A DNA stretch of 34,631 bases from Streptomyces thermovulgaris (lineage in GTDB: Bacteria; Actinomycetota; Actinomycetes; Streptomycetales; Streptomycetaceae), in assembly GCF_002155915.1 (NCBI RefSeq), contig NZ_MUME01000202.1, positions 1 through 34,631 of the forward strand, written 5' to 3'. The notes beneath the pieces were generated by a model, which made no database searches, was not told where the DNA came from, and saw only the letters and a list, made by a program, of their open reading frames with translations. Numbering within the stretch: the first letter of the stretch is position 1; the number at the start of each line of letters is the position of its first letter. The position numbers and the translations under genes are program-made. Below are positions 1 to 7,448 of the stretch, in pieces.

Positions 1-1
1 C

Positions 2-265
2 GGTGCCCTGTTCACCATGCAGTTCCAGGGCACCGGCACGATCGTCGTCAAGACGCACGGCAAGCCCGTCGTCCTGCCCGTGACACCGACGACGTTCGTC
101 GACTCCAACGCCGTCGTCGCCTGGTCGGCCGCCGCCCAGGTGATCGTCTCCAGCCAGGTGCGCATGCGCCGCGGCGCCTACCCCGGCGCCACCGGAGAGG
201 GCGTCAACCTCCAGTTCCGGGCCGCCCCCGGCAACTTCGTCGTCGTCCAGCCCTACGAGGTCTGA
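2..265 (+). CDS. AIM24 family protein, 5' truncated by window edge
   Basis: This is the C-terminal part of an AIM24-family protein. The frame is open from base 2, so the gene starts upstream of the window; the ATG at 17 is most likely internal. The visible part has the family's repeated short beta strands (GTGTIVVKTHGKPVVLPV, then SNAVVAWSAAAQVIV) and ends in the FVVVQPYEV tail that its two neighbours also show (VVVQPSE and ALVQPSE). AIM24 proteins are beta-rich; the eukaryotic member is mitochondrial and the bacterial role is not established. The next paralogue starts 13 bp after the stop, so the three are probably one operon. Family assignment is good; function is unknown. Confidence 0.85.
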   Translation, partial: GALFTMQFQGTGTIVVKTHGKPVVLPVTPTTFVDSNAVVAWSAAAQVIVSSQVRMRRGAYPGATGEGVNLQFRAAPGNFVVVQPYEV

Positions 266-278
266 TAGGGAGCCCGTC

Positions 279-959
279 ATGAACCAGCCGCCCGCGGGCT
301 ACGCCCCCGCACCTGTCACCGCCCGCATGGAGAACCACGGCAGCCACATGCTGAAGGTCGCCATGCAGACCGGAAACGACCTCTTCGCGCGCGCGGGGTC
401 GATGGTCGCCTACGAGGGCTTCATCCAGTACGAGCCCAACCCGGCCGCCGTGCGCCAGATCGCACGCGACTGGATCACCGGCGAGGGCGCCCCGCTGATG
501 AGGTGCTCCGGCGACGGACTGCTCTACCTCGCCGACTACGGGGCCGACGTCGTCGTCATCAACCTGGCCGGTGACGCCATCTCCGTCAACGCCACCAACC
601 TGCTGGCCTTCGACGCCCATCTGACCTGGGGCGTCGAACGGGTCAAGGGACTGGCGAAGTTCGCCGGGCAGGGCCTGTGGAACACCACGATCTCCGGTCA
701 GGGCTGGGTCGCGCTGACCTCCCGGGGCGAACCGATCGTCGTCGACTGCGGCGACGGGGAGGACGAGACCCATGTCGACCCGGACGCGCTCGTCGCCTGG
801 TCGCCGAACCTGAAGGTGAGGGGCAAGCGCAGCTTCAAGGCGCAGTCCCTGATCGGCCGGGGCAGCGGCGAGGCCTTCCAGCTCGCCTTCTCCGGCCGGG
901 GAATCGTCGTCGTCCAGCCCAGCGAGGACAGCACCGACCGCCTCCGGTTCCGCGGCTGA
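279..959 (+). CDS. AIM24 family protein (second of three tandem paralogues)
   Basis: A complete 226-residue AIM24-family protein. The ATG at 279 follows a GGGAG ribosome binding site at about 269-273. Near residues 30-50 it carries the family signature ending in AGSMVAYEGF, then GEGAPLMRCSGDGLLYLADYG, a DALVAWSPNL block and the C-terminal GIVVVQPSE. There is no signal peptide or membrane segment, so it is probably cytoplasmic. The gene lies between two homologues with gaps of 13 and 17 bp, indicating one transcript. The three proteins share the motif order but differ through most of the sequence, so the duplications are old. Biochemical function is unknown. Confidence 0.88.
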   Translation: MNQPPAGYAPAPVTARMENHGSHMLKVAMQTGNDLFARAGSMVAYEGFIQYEPNPAAVRQIARDWITGEGAPLMRCSGDGLLYLADYGADVVVINLAGDAISVNATNLLAFDAHLTWGVERVKGLAKFAGQGLWNTTISGQGWVALTSRGEPIVVDCGDGEDETHVDPDALVAWSPNLKVRGKRSFKAQSLIGRGSGEAFQLAFSGRGIVVVQPSEDSTDRLRFRG

Positions 960-976
960 GGGGGAGACAGAACACC

Positions 977-1732
977 ATGCAGAGCCCGCTTTTCGCCTTC
1001 AACGAAGTCCAGACCCAGGAGCGCTGGAGCCTGCAGAACGAGCAGATGCTGCGCGTCCTGCTGCAGGGACACGACGACGTCCTCGCCCGCAAGGGCACGA
1101 TGGTCGCCTACCAGGGCATGGTCGAGTTCGACGCCGAGTACCGGAGCGAGTCCCAGGTGCGCGCCCACGCCTACACCGGCGAGGGCCTGGACCTGATGCG
1201 CTGTCACGGGCAGGGCACGGTCTACTTCGCCAACCTCGCCCAGCACGTGCACATCATGGAGGTCGACTCGGAGGGGCTGACCGTCGACAGCAACTATGTG
1301 CTGGCGATGGACTCCTCGCTGCACCACGAGGTCGTCGCCGTCGACAGCCTGTACGGCATCTCCGGCTCGGGGAAGTACCAGCTGAACATCACCGGCCACG
1401 GCAAGGTCGCCCTGATGACCTCGGGCGCGCCGCTGATGATGCAGGTGACCCCCGACAAGTACGTCAGCTGCGACGCCGACGCGATCGTCGCCTGGTCCAC
1501 CGGTCTGCGGGTGCAGATGCAGGCCCAGACGCACTCCTCCGGGGTGTGGCGGCGCCGCGGCAGCACCGGCGAGGGCTGGGAGATCAGCTTCATGGGCAGC
1601 GGATACGCGCTCGTCCAGCCCAGCGAGCTGCTGCCGCCGCAGAACGCGATGACCGGACATGGGCTTGCCGCCCAGTTCGGCATGGGCATGCAGGGGGCCC
1701 GGGGACAGAACCCGGGCAACGTCTGGAGCTGA
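977..1732 (+). CDS. AIM24 family protein (third of three tandem paralogues)
   Basis: A 251-residue AIM24-family protein. The ATG at 977 lies 17 bp after the preceding stop and follows a GGGGGAGA purine run; the same frame stays open further upstream but overlaps the previous gene. It has KGTMVAYQGMVEF, GEGLDLMRCHGQGTVYFA, ADAIVAWSTGL, RRRGSTGEGWEISFMGSGYA and VQPSE in the same order as its neighbours. It adds a Gly/Met-rich tail of about 30 residues (FGMGMQGARGQNPGNVWS) that the other two lack. It is the last gene of the cluster: a strong hairpin starts 13 bp after the stop. Function is unknown. Confidence 0.88.
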   Translation: MQSPLFAFNEVQTQERWSLQNEQMLRVLLQGHDDVLARKGTMVAYQGMVEFDAEYRSESQVRAHAYTGEGLDLMRCHGQGTVYFANLAQHVHIMEVDSEGLTVDSNYVLAMDSSLHHEVVAVDSLYGISGSGKYQLNITGHGKVALMTSGAPLMMQVTPDKYVSCDADAIVAWSTGLRVQMQAQTHSSGVWRRRGSTGEGWEISFMGSGYALVQPSELLPPQNAMTGHGLAAQFGMGMQGARGQNPGNVWS

Positions 1733-1745
1733 GCCGGAGCACGGC

Positions 1746-1779
1746 ACGAGGGGCGGCCGTCACGACGGCCGCCCCTCGT
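1746..1779. terminator. Bidirectional rho-independent-type hairpin
   Basis: A perfect 15-bp inverted repeat (1746-1760 with 1765-1779, outer end ACGAGG) with a 4-base loop CACG. It sits between the convergent AIM24 cluster (+) and the NUDIX gene (-) and could end both. It has only a short T run, as is usual in Streptomyces. Confidence 0.85.
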
Positions 1780-1792
1780 TCTGCCGAGGCCC

Positions 1793-2332
1793 TCAGAGTT
1801 CCCGGAGCCTGGCGTGTGTCGCCTCCAGCAGCCGTACGACCGACTCGTCGGCCACGCCGGCCACCTCGTTGTAGGCGAACCAGCGCAGGTCCAGGGACTC
1901 GTCGCTGATCTTCTGGACCGCGCCGGACGGGGCCAGGACGGCGTACTGGACGTCGAGGTGCCAGTGGCACGGCGGCGGGATCGGATGGCGGTCCAGCCGC
2001 ACCGGTCCGCCGGGCAGCGGCACCAGGCCGACGATGCCCGACTCCTCCGTGGCCTCCCGCAGGGCGGCGGCCTCCAGCGCGGTGTCGCCGGGTTCGCAGT
2101 GGCCGCCCATCTGCAGCCACATCCGCAGCTTCCGGTGCAGCGTCAGCAGCACCCGCTCGTGCTCGGGGTCGATCACCAGGGCGCTCGCGGTGATGTGGCC
2201 CGCGTGGCAGGCCTTCCACACACCGTCCGGGTGCGCCGCCAGATGGTCCAGGTAGACCTGGCACAGCTCGGGCTGGTCCCCGTGCTCCCGGTACTCCTTC
2301 AGGACGAGGACCGCGTCGTCGTGGAGGCTCAC
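1793..2332 (-). CDS. NUDIX hydrolase
   Basis: A 179-residue NUDIX pyrophosphohydrolase. The Nudix box lies at residues 76-100: GGHCEPGD, then LREATEESGI, holding the REUXEEXGU core (R92, E93, E96, E97, G99). Compared with MutT there is one extra residue between the GG and the RE, and Asp replaces the usual Glu of GE; I believe this variant is common in actinobacterial members. The GTG start at 2332 is chosen because it overlaps the TGA of the upstream gene (GTGA, 4 bp), a classic coupling arrangement; a longer reading frame exists but would lie inside that gene. The substrate (nucleotide, sugar-nucleotide or other diphosphate) cannot be read from the sequence. Confidence 0.85.
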   Translation of the reverse strand: MSLHDDAVLVLKEYREHGDQPELCQVYLDHLAAHPDGVWKACHAGHITASALVIDPEHERVLLTLHRKLRMWLQMGGHCEPGDTALEAAALREATEESGIVGLVPLPGGPVRLDRHPIPPPCHWHLDVQYAVLAPSGAVQKISDESLDLRWFAYNEVAGVADESVVRLLEATHARLREL

Positions 2333-3897
2333 TCGGTGCCGTCGCCCCCGTCGCCCTCGGCTCCCCGGTCCTTTTGGCCCTTCCCGTTCTCCTTGCTCTC
2401 CCGGCCCTTCTCCTCGCCTCCGCCGTCCTTCCCGGCGTCCTCGGCGTCCCCGGCCCTCGCCTCCGGTGCTTCCTCCCCGCCCTCTGCGTCCTTCTTCCGC
2501 GGGTCCGGGCCGGGCGCGGAGCCGCTCGCGGCCTCGCCGAGCATCTTGTCCAGCTCGGAGAAGTCCATCTGCTCCCGGTGGACGAAGCCGTCGGGGTCGT
2601 CCAGGTCGGCGGCCGTCGGCAGCATGTCCGGGTGGGCCCACAGGGCGTCACGGCCGTCGATCCCGCGCGCGTCGGTGAGCGAGGCCCACAGACGGGAGGC
2701 GTCGCGCAGCCGGCGCGGACGCAGCTCCAGACCGATCAGCGTGGCGAACGTCTGCTCGGCCGGGCCGCCCGAGGCACGGCGCCGGCGCAGCGTCTCGCGC
2801 AGCGCGTCCGCGGACGTCAGACGCGGCTTCGCGGCCGCGTGCACCACCGCGTCCACCCAGCCCTCCACGAGCGCCAGAGCGGTCTCCAGCCGGGCCAGGG
2901 CGGCCTTCTGCTCGGGGGTGTCCTGCGGCTGGAACATGCCCTGCTGCAGGGCGTCCTGCAGCTGCTCGGGGTTCTGCGGGTCGAACTGGCCGACCACGTC
3001 CTCCAGCCTCGCGGTGTCGACCTTGATCCCGCGCGCATACCCCTCGACCGCGCCGAACAGGTGCGAGCGCAGCCACGGCACATGCGCGAACAGACGCTGG
3101 TGGGCGGCCTCGCGCAGGGCGAGGTACAGCCGCACCTCCTCCTTGGGCACGCCCAGGTCCTTGCCGAACACCTCGATGTTCACCGGCAGCAGCGCGGCCC
3201 TGCCGGCCGGGCCGAGCGGCAGGCCGATGTCGGTGGAGCCGACGACCTCGCCCGCCAGCACGCCGACGGCCTGCCCGATCTGCGTGCCGAACATGGCGCC
3301 GCCCATGGAGCGCATCATGCCGATCAGCGGGCCGGCCATGGCCTGCATCTCCTCCGGCAGCACGTCGGCCATGGCGTTGCCCACGCGCTCGGCGACCGGG
3401 TCGACGAGCTCCTGCCAGGCCGGCAGGGTCGCCTCGACCCACTCCGCGCGGGACCACGCCACCGCGGAGGCGGCGCCCGAGGGCAGGGACGTCACGTCGT
3501 CCAGCCACAGGTCGGCCAGGCGGACGGCGTCCTGGACCGCGGTGCGCTCGGCCGGGCCGACGCTCGCGTCCTTGGTGCCGTCCGGAGTGCCCTGGGAGAC
3601 CGTGTGGCGGGCGATCTGCTTGGCCATGTCCCAGTTCACCGGCCCGCCCTCGTAGGAGAGCATCTGGCCGAGCTGCTGGAACGCGGCGCCCAGGTCGCTG
3701 GGGTTCAGTGAGCCGAACACGGCTGCGAACGGGTTGTCGGCCCCGGGGCCGCCGAAGCCTCCGGCACCGGGCAGCCCGAAACCGAACGGATTGGCCGGTC
3801 CCTGCCCACCACCGCTCTGCTGGTCCTTCTTCTTGCCCTCGTCGCCGTCGTCCGGCTCCTCCGGCGGAAGGCCGAATCCGAATGGGGTGTCACTCAC
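2329..3897 (-). CDS. Zinc-dependent metalloprotease-like protein (DUF2342/Zincin_2), degenerate HExxH
   Basis: A 522-residue protein of the actinobacterial DUF2342 (zincin-like) family. The start is the GTG at 3897, giving SDTPFGFGLPPEEP. The first 75 residues are Gly/Pro/acid-rich and contain the phrase NPFGFGLP twice in variant form; the last 75 are a charged low-complexity tail (Glu, Lys, Gly). The zincin helix aligns at residues 261-270, LREAAHQRLF: it keeps Glu263 and His266 but has Arg262 where HExxH needs the first His. From memory, one branch of this family has REAAH, so this looks like a family trait rather than a mutation. Proteolytic activity is therefore doubtful. It is followed by the coupled NUDIX gene and is divergent from the SDR gene. 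Confidence 0.82.
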   Translation of the reverse strand: MSDTPFGFGLPPEEPDDGDEGKKKDQQSGGGQGPANPFGFGLPGAGGFGGPGADNPFAAVFGSLNPSDLGAAFQQLGQMLSYEGGPVNWDMAKQIARHTVSQGTPDGTKDASVGPAERTAVQDAVRLADLWLDDVTSLPSGAASAVAWSRAEWVEATLPAWQELVDPVAERVGNAMADVLPEEMQAMAGPLIGMMRSMGGAMFGTQIGQAVGVLAGEVVGSTDIGLPLGPAGRAALLPVNIEVFGKDLGVPKEEVRLYLALREAAHQRLFAHVPWLRSHLFGAVEGYARGIKVDTARLEDVVGQFDPQNPEQLQDALQQGMFQPQDTPEQKAALARLETALALVEGWVDAVVHAAAKPRLTSADALRETLRRRRASGGPAEQTFATLIGLELRPRRLRDASRLWASLTDARGIDGRDALWAHPDMLPTAADLDDPDGFVHREQMDFSELDKMLGEAASGSAPGPDPRKKDAEGGEEAPEARAGDAEDAGKDGGGEEKGRESKENGKGQKDRGAEGDGGDGTE

Positions 3898-4089
3898 GGG
3901 GTTCCTCGGCTGGTAGGGCCACCGGTTCTCTCCGGCGGCGCGGCTGCCCGACAACACCACCCAGCGTAGACACCGAGAACCGTTCGAGCCTCGGTGCTCC
4001 GCCGACAGAACGCCTGCGGCAGGATGGATGCCACCTGGTACGTACGCGTCCTTCGCGCCCGTATGGAACACAACCTCTGGAGACGCCCG

Positions 4090-5202
4090 GTGAGTTCCCC
4101 AGATCCGCAGGTTCGCGCAGCGCGAAACCATGAAAGCACTCCCGCCGCCCGAGGGCCCGTCGTCGCGGTCACCGGAGCCGCGCGCGGAGTGGGCGCGCTG
4201 CTCACCGAGCGGCTGGCCGCGTCCGGCGAGATCCGGAAGGTCGTCGCCATCGACGAGCGGCGCGGGGAGTGCGCGGCGGCGCAGTGGCACATCCTCGACG
4301 TGCGGGACCCGGCGATCGCGGACAGGCTGAGCGGCGTGGACGTCGTGGTGCACCTGGCGCTCGACCTCGACCTGGGGACCGACGCCGCCGCCCGTACGGC
4401 CTACAACGTCCGGGGAACGCAGACCGTGCTGACCGCGGCCGCGGCGGCCGGGGTGCGCCGTGTGGTGCTCTGCACCTCCGCGATGGTCTACGGGGCCCTG
4501 CCGGACAACGAGCTGCCGCTGTCGGAGGACGCGGAGCTGAGGGCGACCGCCGAGGCGACCGGGGTCGGGGACCTGCTGGAGATCGAACGGCTGGCGCGCC
4601 GCGCACCGCGGGCCCATCCGGGGCTGAACGTCACCGTCGTCCGGCCGGCCGTGCTGGTCGGAGGCACGGACACCGCGCTGACCAGGTACTTCGAGTCGCC
4701 CCGGCTGCTGGTCGTGGCCGGGTCGCGGCCCGCGTGGCAGTTCTGCCACGTCGAGGACCTGTGCAGCGCGCTGGAGTACGCCGTGCTGGAGAAGGTCGAG
4801 GGGGAGCTGGCCGTGGGGTGCGACGGCTGGCTGGAGCAGGAGGAGGTCGAGGAGCTCAGCGGGATCCGGCGGATGGAGCTGCCGTCGGCGATCGCGCTGG
4901 GGGCGGCGGCCCGGCTGCACCGGATCGGGCTCACCCCGTCGCCGGCGGGGGACCTGGCGTACACGATGTACCCGTGGGTGGTGAGCGGGAGCCGCCTGCA
5001 CGATGCCGGGTGGCGGCCGAAGTGGACGAACGAGGAGGTCCTCGCGGCGCTGCTGGAGGAGGTGGCCGGACGGCACACGGTCGCCGGGCGGCGGCTGGGA
5101 CGGAAGGACGCGACGGCCGCGGGAGCCGCGGGGGCGACGGTCGCGCTGCTCGGTGCGGCGGCGGTCGTACGGCGGGCCCGGAAGGCCCGCAGGCGGATCT
5201 GA
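4090..5202 (+). CDS. SDR family NAD(P)-binding protein (atypical extended SDR)
   Basis: A 370-residue protein of the extended short-chain dehydrogenase/epimerase type. The Rossmann dinucleotide motif TGAARGVG lies near residue 30. It is followed by VVAIDERRGE (end of beta-2), DVVVHLALDLD, NVRGTQTVLTAA and CTSAMVYG, the usual order of extended SDRs. The catalytic YxxxK is not visible where expected: after CTSAMVYG the aligned stretch reads GVGDLLEIERLARR. It may thus bind a cofactor without normal SDR chemistry. The C-terminus is an Ala-rich hydrophobic stretch ending in basic residues. The GTG at 4090 is preferred because GGAG at 4079-4082 sits 7 bp before it; an in-frame ATG at 3994 has no such site. 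moaE follows 56 bp downstream. The substrate is unknown. Confidence 0.8.
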   Translation: MSSPDPQVRAARNHESTPAARGPVVAVTGAARGVGALLTERLAASGEIRKVVAIDERRGECAAAQWHILDVRDPAIADRLSGVDVVVHLALDLDLGTDAAARTAYNVRGTQTVLTAAAAAGVRRVVLCTSAMVYGALPDNELPLSEDAELRATAEATGVGDLLEIERLARRAPRAHPGLNVTVVRPAVLVGGTDTALTRYFESPRLLVVAGSRPAWQFCHVEDLCSALEYAVLEKVEGELAVGCDGWLEQEEVEELSGIRRMELPSAIALGAAARLHRIGLTPSPAGDLAYTMYPWVVSGSRLHDAGWRPKWTNEEVLAALLEEVAGRHTVAGRRLGRKDATAAGAAGATVALLGAAAVVRRARKARRRI

Positions 5203-5258
5203 GGCCCGCGGGCGGATCCGAGGACGGGGGCCGGCAGGGTGTGCGGCACGATGGAACC

Positions 5259-5720
5259 ATGGCAGCCACCTGTGACCACCCCGGCGAGTACGCCGCCGAC
5301 GAGCCCATCAAGCTGATCGGCATCAGGGAGACCCCGCTCTCCGTGGACGAGGTCTTCGGGGCCGTGGGGGACGACGCCGCCGGCGGGACCGCGCTGTTCG
5401 TGGGAACCGTGCGGAACCACGACGGGGGCGCCGGCGTCGAGGAACTCGCGTACTCCTGCCATCCCAGCGCGGAGGCGGAGATGCGGCGGGTCGCCGAGAA
5501 GGTCGTCGCCGAGTACCCGGTACGGGCGCTGGCGGCGGTGCACCGCGTGGGGGAGCTGAAGGTGGGGGACCTGGCCGTCGTGGTCGGGGTGTCGTGCCCG
5601 CACCGGGCCGAGGCGTTCGAGGCCTGCCGGAAACTGATCGACGACCTCAAGCACCAGGTGCCGATCTGGAAGCACCAGAGGTTCTCCGACGGCACCGAGG
5701 AGTGGGTGGGCGCCTGCTGA
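5259..5720 (+). CDS. moaE: Molybdopterin synthase catalytic subunit MoaE
   Basis: A 153-residue MoaE. With thiocarboxylated MoaD it converts precursor Z (cPMP) to molybdopterin in molybdenum cofactor synthesis. Recognisable parts are FVGTVRNHDGG (47-57), the HRVGELKVGD strand (95-104), VSCPHRAEAFEACRKLIDDLK (111-131) and the C-terminal active-site segment HQVPIWKHQRF (132-142), with Lys131 and Lys138 at the positions of the conserved catalytic lysines. Length is typical. The ATG at 5259 is weakly supported (GGAACC just upstream). No other molybdenum cofactor gene is in the window, so it is a stand-alone copy. A hairpin follows directly. Confidence 0.92.
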   Translation: MAATCDHPGEYAADEPIKLIGIRETPLSVDEVFGAVGDDAAGGTALFVGTVRNHDGGAGVEELAYSCHPSAEAEMRRVAEKVVAEYPVRALAAVHRVGELKVGDLAVVVGVSCPHRAEAFEACRKLIDDLKHQVPIWKHQRFSDGTEEWVGAC

Positions 5721-5727
5721 CCCGCCG

Positions 5728-5762
5728 GCATCCGCCGGCGCCGCGCACATGCCGGCGGATGC
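5728..5762 (+). terminator. Hairpin after moaE
   Basis: A perfect 12-bp inverted repeat (GCATCCGCCGGC at 5728-5739, complement at 5751-5762) with an 11-base loop, starting 8 bp after the moaE stop. There is no U tract, and it runs into the 18-bp repeat region. Confidence 0.6.
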
Positions 5763-5896
5763 GCACCGGCCGGCCCGTGCGTGTCCGCTGTCCCGTGCGC
5801 CTCCGCCGGCCCTGCGTGTCCGTCGGCCCACACGTGTCCGCTGACTCATGCGTGTCTGCCGCCCCGTACGTATCCGCCGGCCCATGCGTCCACCGG
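5762..5896. repeat. Imperfect 18-bp tandem repeats, about seven units
   Basis: Consecutive units begin at 5762, 5780, 5798 (17 bp), 5815, 5833, 5851 and 5869, with a partial one at 5887. Rough consensus is CGTGTCCGCCGGCCCGTG; most units start CGTGTCC or a one- or two-base variant and end in CCCxTG-like triplets. On the minus strand the array reads as six-residue repeats of the type ADTxGP in an open frame, but that frame runs on antisense into moaE and has no ribosome binding site, so I treat the array as non-coding. The rest of the 5721-6019 gap is the moaE hairpin and the leader of the small membrane protein; I could not identify a confident promoter there. Confidence 0.75.
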
Positions 5897-6019
5897 ACCC
5901 GCACTCCTTCGGCGTAGTTCCGGTTGCGTAACCGCACCCTGGACGTGAGCGTTGTCACTGCGGATGGTTAATCTGCTGATCAGTCAGTTGCCCTCACTCG
6001 GTCGGGTTGGGAGGTCGGC

Positions 6020-6184
6020 ATGGCGGCTCTCGCCTGGTTGCTGATTCCGTTTGTGGCCGCGATAGGCGCAGGACTCTGGGGGAGCTGGGCGAACCGAACC
6101 CGCAAGGCACGCAGCGACGGCCCCGAGCTGGACGGATACGCGCGATTCCGCGAGGCCATGGAGAGGACGCACTCCCGTACATGA
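6020..6184 (+). CDS. Small membrane protein (54 aa)
   Basis: A short gene with one N-terminal hydrophobic segment (residues 3-22, LAWLLIPFVAAIGAGLW), then a basic, hydrophilic tail ending in GYARFREAMERTHSRT. The ATG at 6020 is preceded by a strong GGGAGG at 6009-6014 with 5-bp spacing, the best reason to call it real despite its length. I believe similar short proteins sit in this position in other streptomycetes. The topology suggests a single-pass protein with a cytoplasmic basic tail. It lies 51 bp upstream of the PDZ/Lon-like gene. No function can be inferred. Confidence 0.72.
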   Translation: MAALAWLLIPFVAAIGAGLWGSWANRTRKARSDGPELDGYARFREAMERTHSRT

Positions 6185-6223
6185 GTGAGGCTGCCCTGAC
6201 GGTGCTCTGACAGGCGCGTCCCG

Positions 6224-6229
6224 TACTGT
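6224..6229 (+). promoter_or_regulatory. Putative -10 element (TACTGT) of a leaderless transcript
   Basis: TACTGT ends 6 bp before the ATG at 6236 and no Shine-Dalgarno sequence precedes that ATG. This is the pattern of a leaderless mRNA whose first base is the A of the start codon. No good -35 is visible 17-18 bp upstream. Confidence 0.4.
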
Positions 6230-6235
6230 CGAGTC

Positions 6236-7333
6236 ATGCCACGCCGCACCGCGACGATGCTCGCCTCCACGCTGATGCTGATCGTGCTCCTGTGCGCGGG
6301 GGTCTTCCTTCCCGTGCCGTACTCGGAGATGTCTCCGGGACCGACGGTCAACACCCTCGGTGAGCACAACGGTGAGCCGGTGCTGCAGATCTCGGGGCAC
6401 AAGACCTACCCGACGGACGGCCATCTCAACATGACCACCGTCCGGGTCACCAGCGCCGACTACCGGATGAACCTCGTCGAGGCCATCTACGGCTGGCTGG
6501 CGCGCAACAACAAGGTCGTCCCGCACGACACGCTCTACCCCGACGGCAAGACGGAAGAGCAGTCGACGCAGGAGAACGCCGAGGAGTTCACCCAGTCCCA
6601 GGAGAGCGCCAAGGTCGCCGCGCTGAAGGAGCTCGGCCTCCCGGTGCGGTCCTGGGTGATCGTCTCCACGGTGGTCAAGGGCACCCCCGCCGAGGGCAAG
6701 CTGCACGCGGGCGATGTCATCAAGGCCGTCGACGGCACGGAGGTCAAGCAGCCCTCCGACGTCGCCAAGCTGGTCACCAGGCACAAGCCCGGGCAGGACG
6801 TCGTCTTCACGATCGTGCCCGCCAAGGAGCAGGCCGCCGCCGAGAAGCAGCGCAGGACGGCAACCGTCACCAAGGACGTGACCATCACCACGGCGCAGTC
6901 CGACGACGCCGGCGCCAAGCGCGCCATCGTCGGGATCTCCGCCGGGACCGATCACACCTTCCCGTTCAAGATCGACATCAAGCTCGCCGACGTCGGCGGA
7001 CCGAGCGCCGGGCTGATGTTCGCCCTGGGCATCTACGACAAGCTCACCCCGGGCAGCCTGACCGGCGGCGAGTTCGTGGCCGGCACCGGGACGATCGACA
7101 ACAACGGCAAGGTCGGCCCGATCGGCGGGGTCGAGATGAAGATCGTCGGCGCGCGCGACAAGGGCGCCCGGTTCTTCCTGACCCCCGCCGACAACTGCGC
7201 GTCCGCCGTCAAGGACACGCCTTCGGGGATCACCCTGGTGAAGGTGAACACCCTGCGCGACGCCCTCGCCGCCCTGAAGGACATCCGCAGCGGCAACACC
7301 GCCGACCTGCCGAAGTGCACGGCCAAGAGCTGA
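6236..7333 (+). CDS. PDZ and Lon-like (S16) domain membrane protein, YlbL family
   Basis: A 365-residue membrane-anchored serine protease-like protein. Residues 8-28 form one transmembrane or signal-anchor segment, followed by VPYSEMSPGPTVNTLG, typical of YlbL proteins. A PDZ domain covers about 135-215 (VVKGTPAEGKLHAGDVIKAVDG is its core). The C-terminal Lon-type domain has the Ser-Lys dyad: Ser257 in DVGGPSAGLMF and Lys302 in GGVEMKIVGA. The catalytic domain should face outward. No ribosome binding site is visible before the ATG, so translation may be leaderless. A strong hairpin separates it from the convergent PPA1309 gene. Substrates are unknown. Confidence 0.88.
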   Translation: MPRRTATMLASTLMLIVLLCAGVFLPVPYSEMSPGPTVNTLGEHNGEPVLQISGHKTYPTDGHLNMTTVRVTSADYRMNLVEAIYGWLARNNKVVPHDTLYPDGKTEEQSTQENAEEFTQSQESAKVAALKELGLPVRSWVIVSTVVKGTPAEGKLHAGDVIKAVDGTEVKQPSDVAKLVTRHKPGQDVVFTIVPAKEQAAAEKQRRTATVTKDVTITTAQSDDAGAKRAIVGISAGTDHTFPFKIDIKLADVGGPSAGLMFALGIYDKLTPGSLTGGEFVAGTGTIDNNGKVGPIGGVEMKIVGARDKGARFFLTPADNCASAVKDTPSGITLVKVNTLRDALAALKDIRSGNTADLPKCTAKS

Positions 7334-7409
7334 CAGGAACCGGCAGGAACAAGGGCCGACAGGGGTCGACAAGACCTGACAAGGCCCGGCAAGAGCTGAC
7401 GGGCGGCGC

Positions 7410-7444
7410 GCCCGGCCGCCGGCGGTCCCCGCCGGCGGCCGGGC
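7410..7444. terminator. Bidirectional hairpin between convergent genes
   Basis: A perfect 16-bp GC-only stem (7410-7425 with 7429-7444) and a TCC loop, between the PDZ gene (+) and the PPA1309 gene (-), whose stop lies 5 bp beyond the stem. Confidence 0.85.
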
Positions 7445-7448
7445 ACCC

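Noticed and set aside
3967..3996. Palindrome GAAC-C-GTTC in the divergent region before the SDR gene as an SOS box
   Set aside because: The half-site spacing is 1 bp instead of the 4 required, so it does not fit LexA.
3994..4089. Longer start for the SDR protein at ATG 3994
   Set aside because: The extra 32 residues are Arg-rich with no ribosome binding site, and the GTG at 4090 has GGAG at good spacing.
5647..5958. Minus-strand protein with hexapeptide repeats over the 18-bp array
   Set aside because: There is no ribosome binding site, it runs antisense into moaE, and it is explained by the nucleotide repeat itself.
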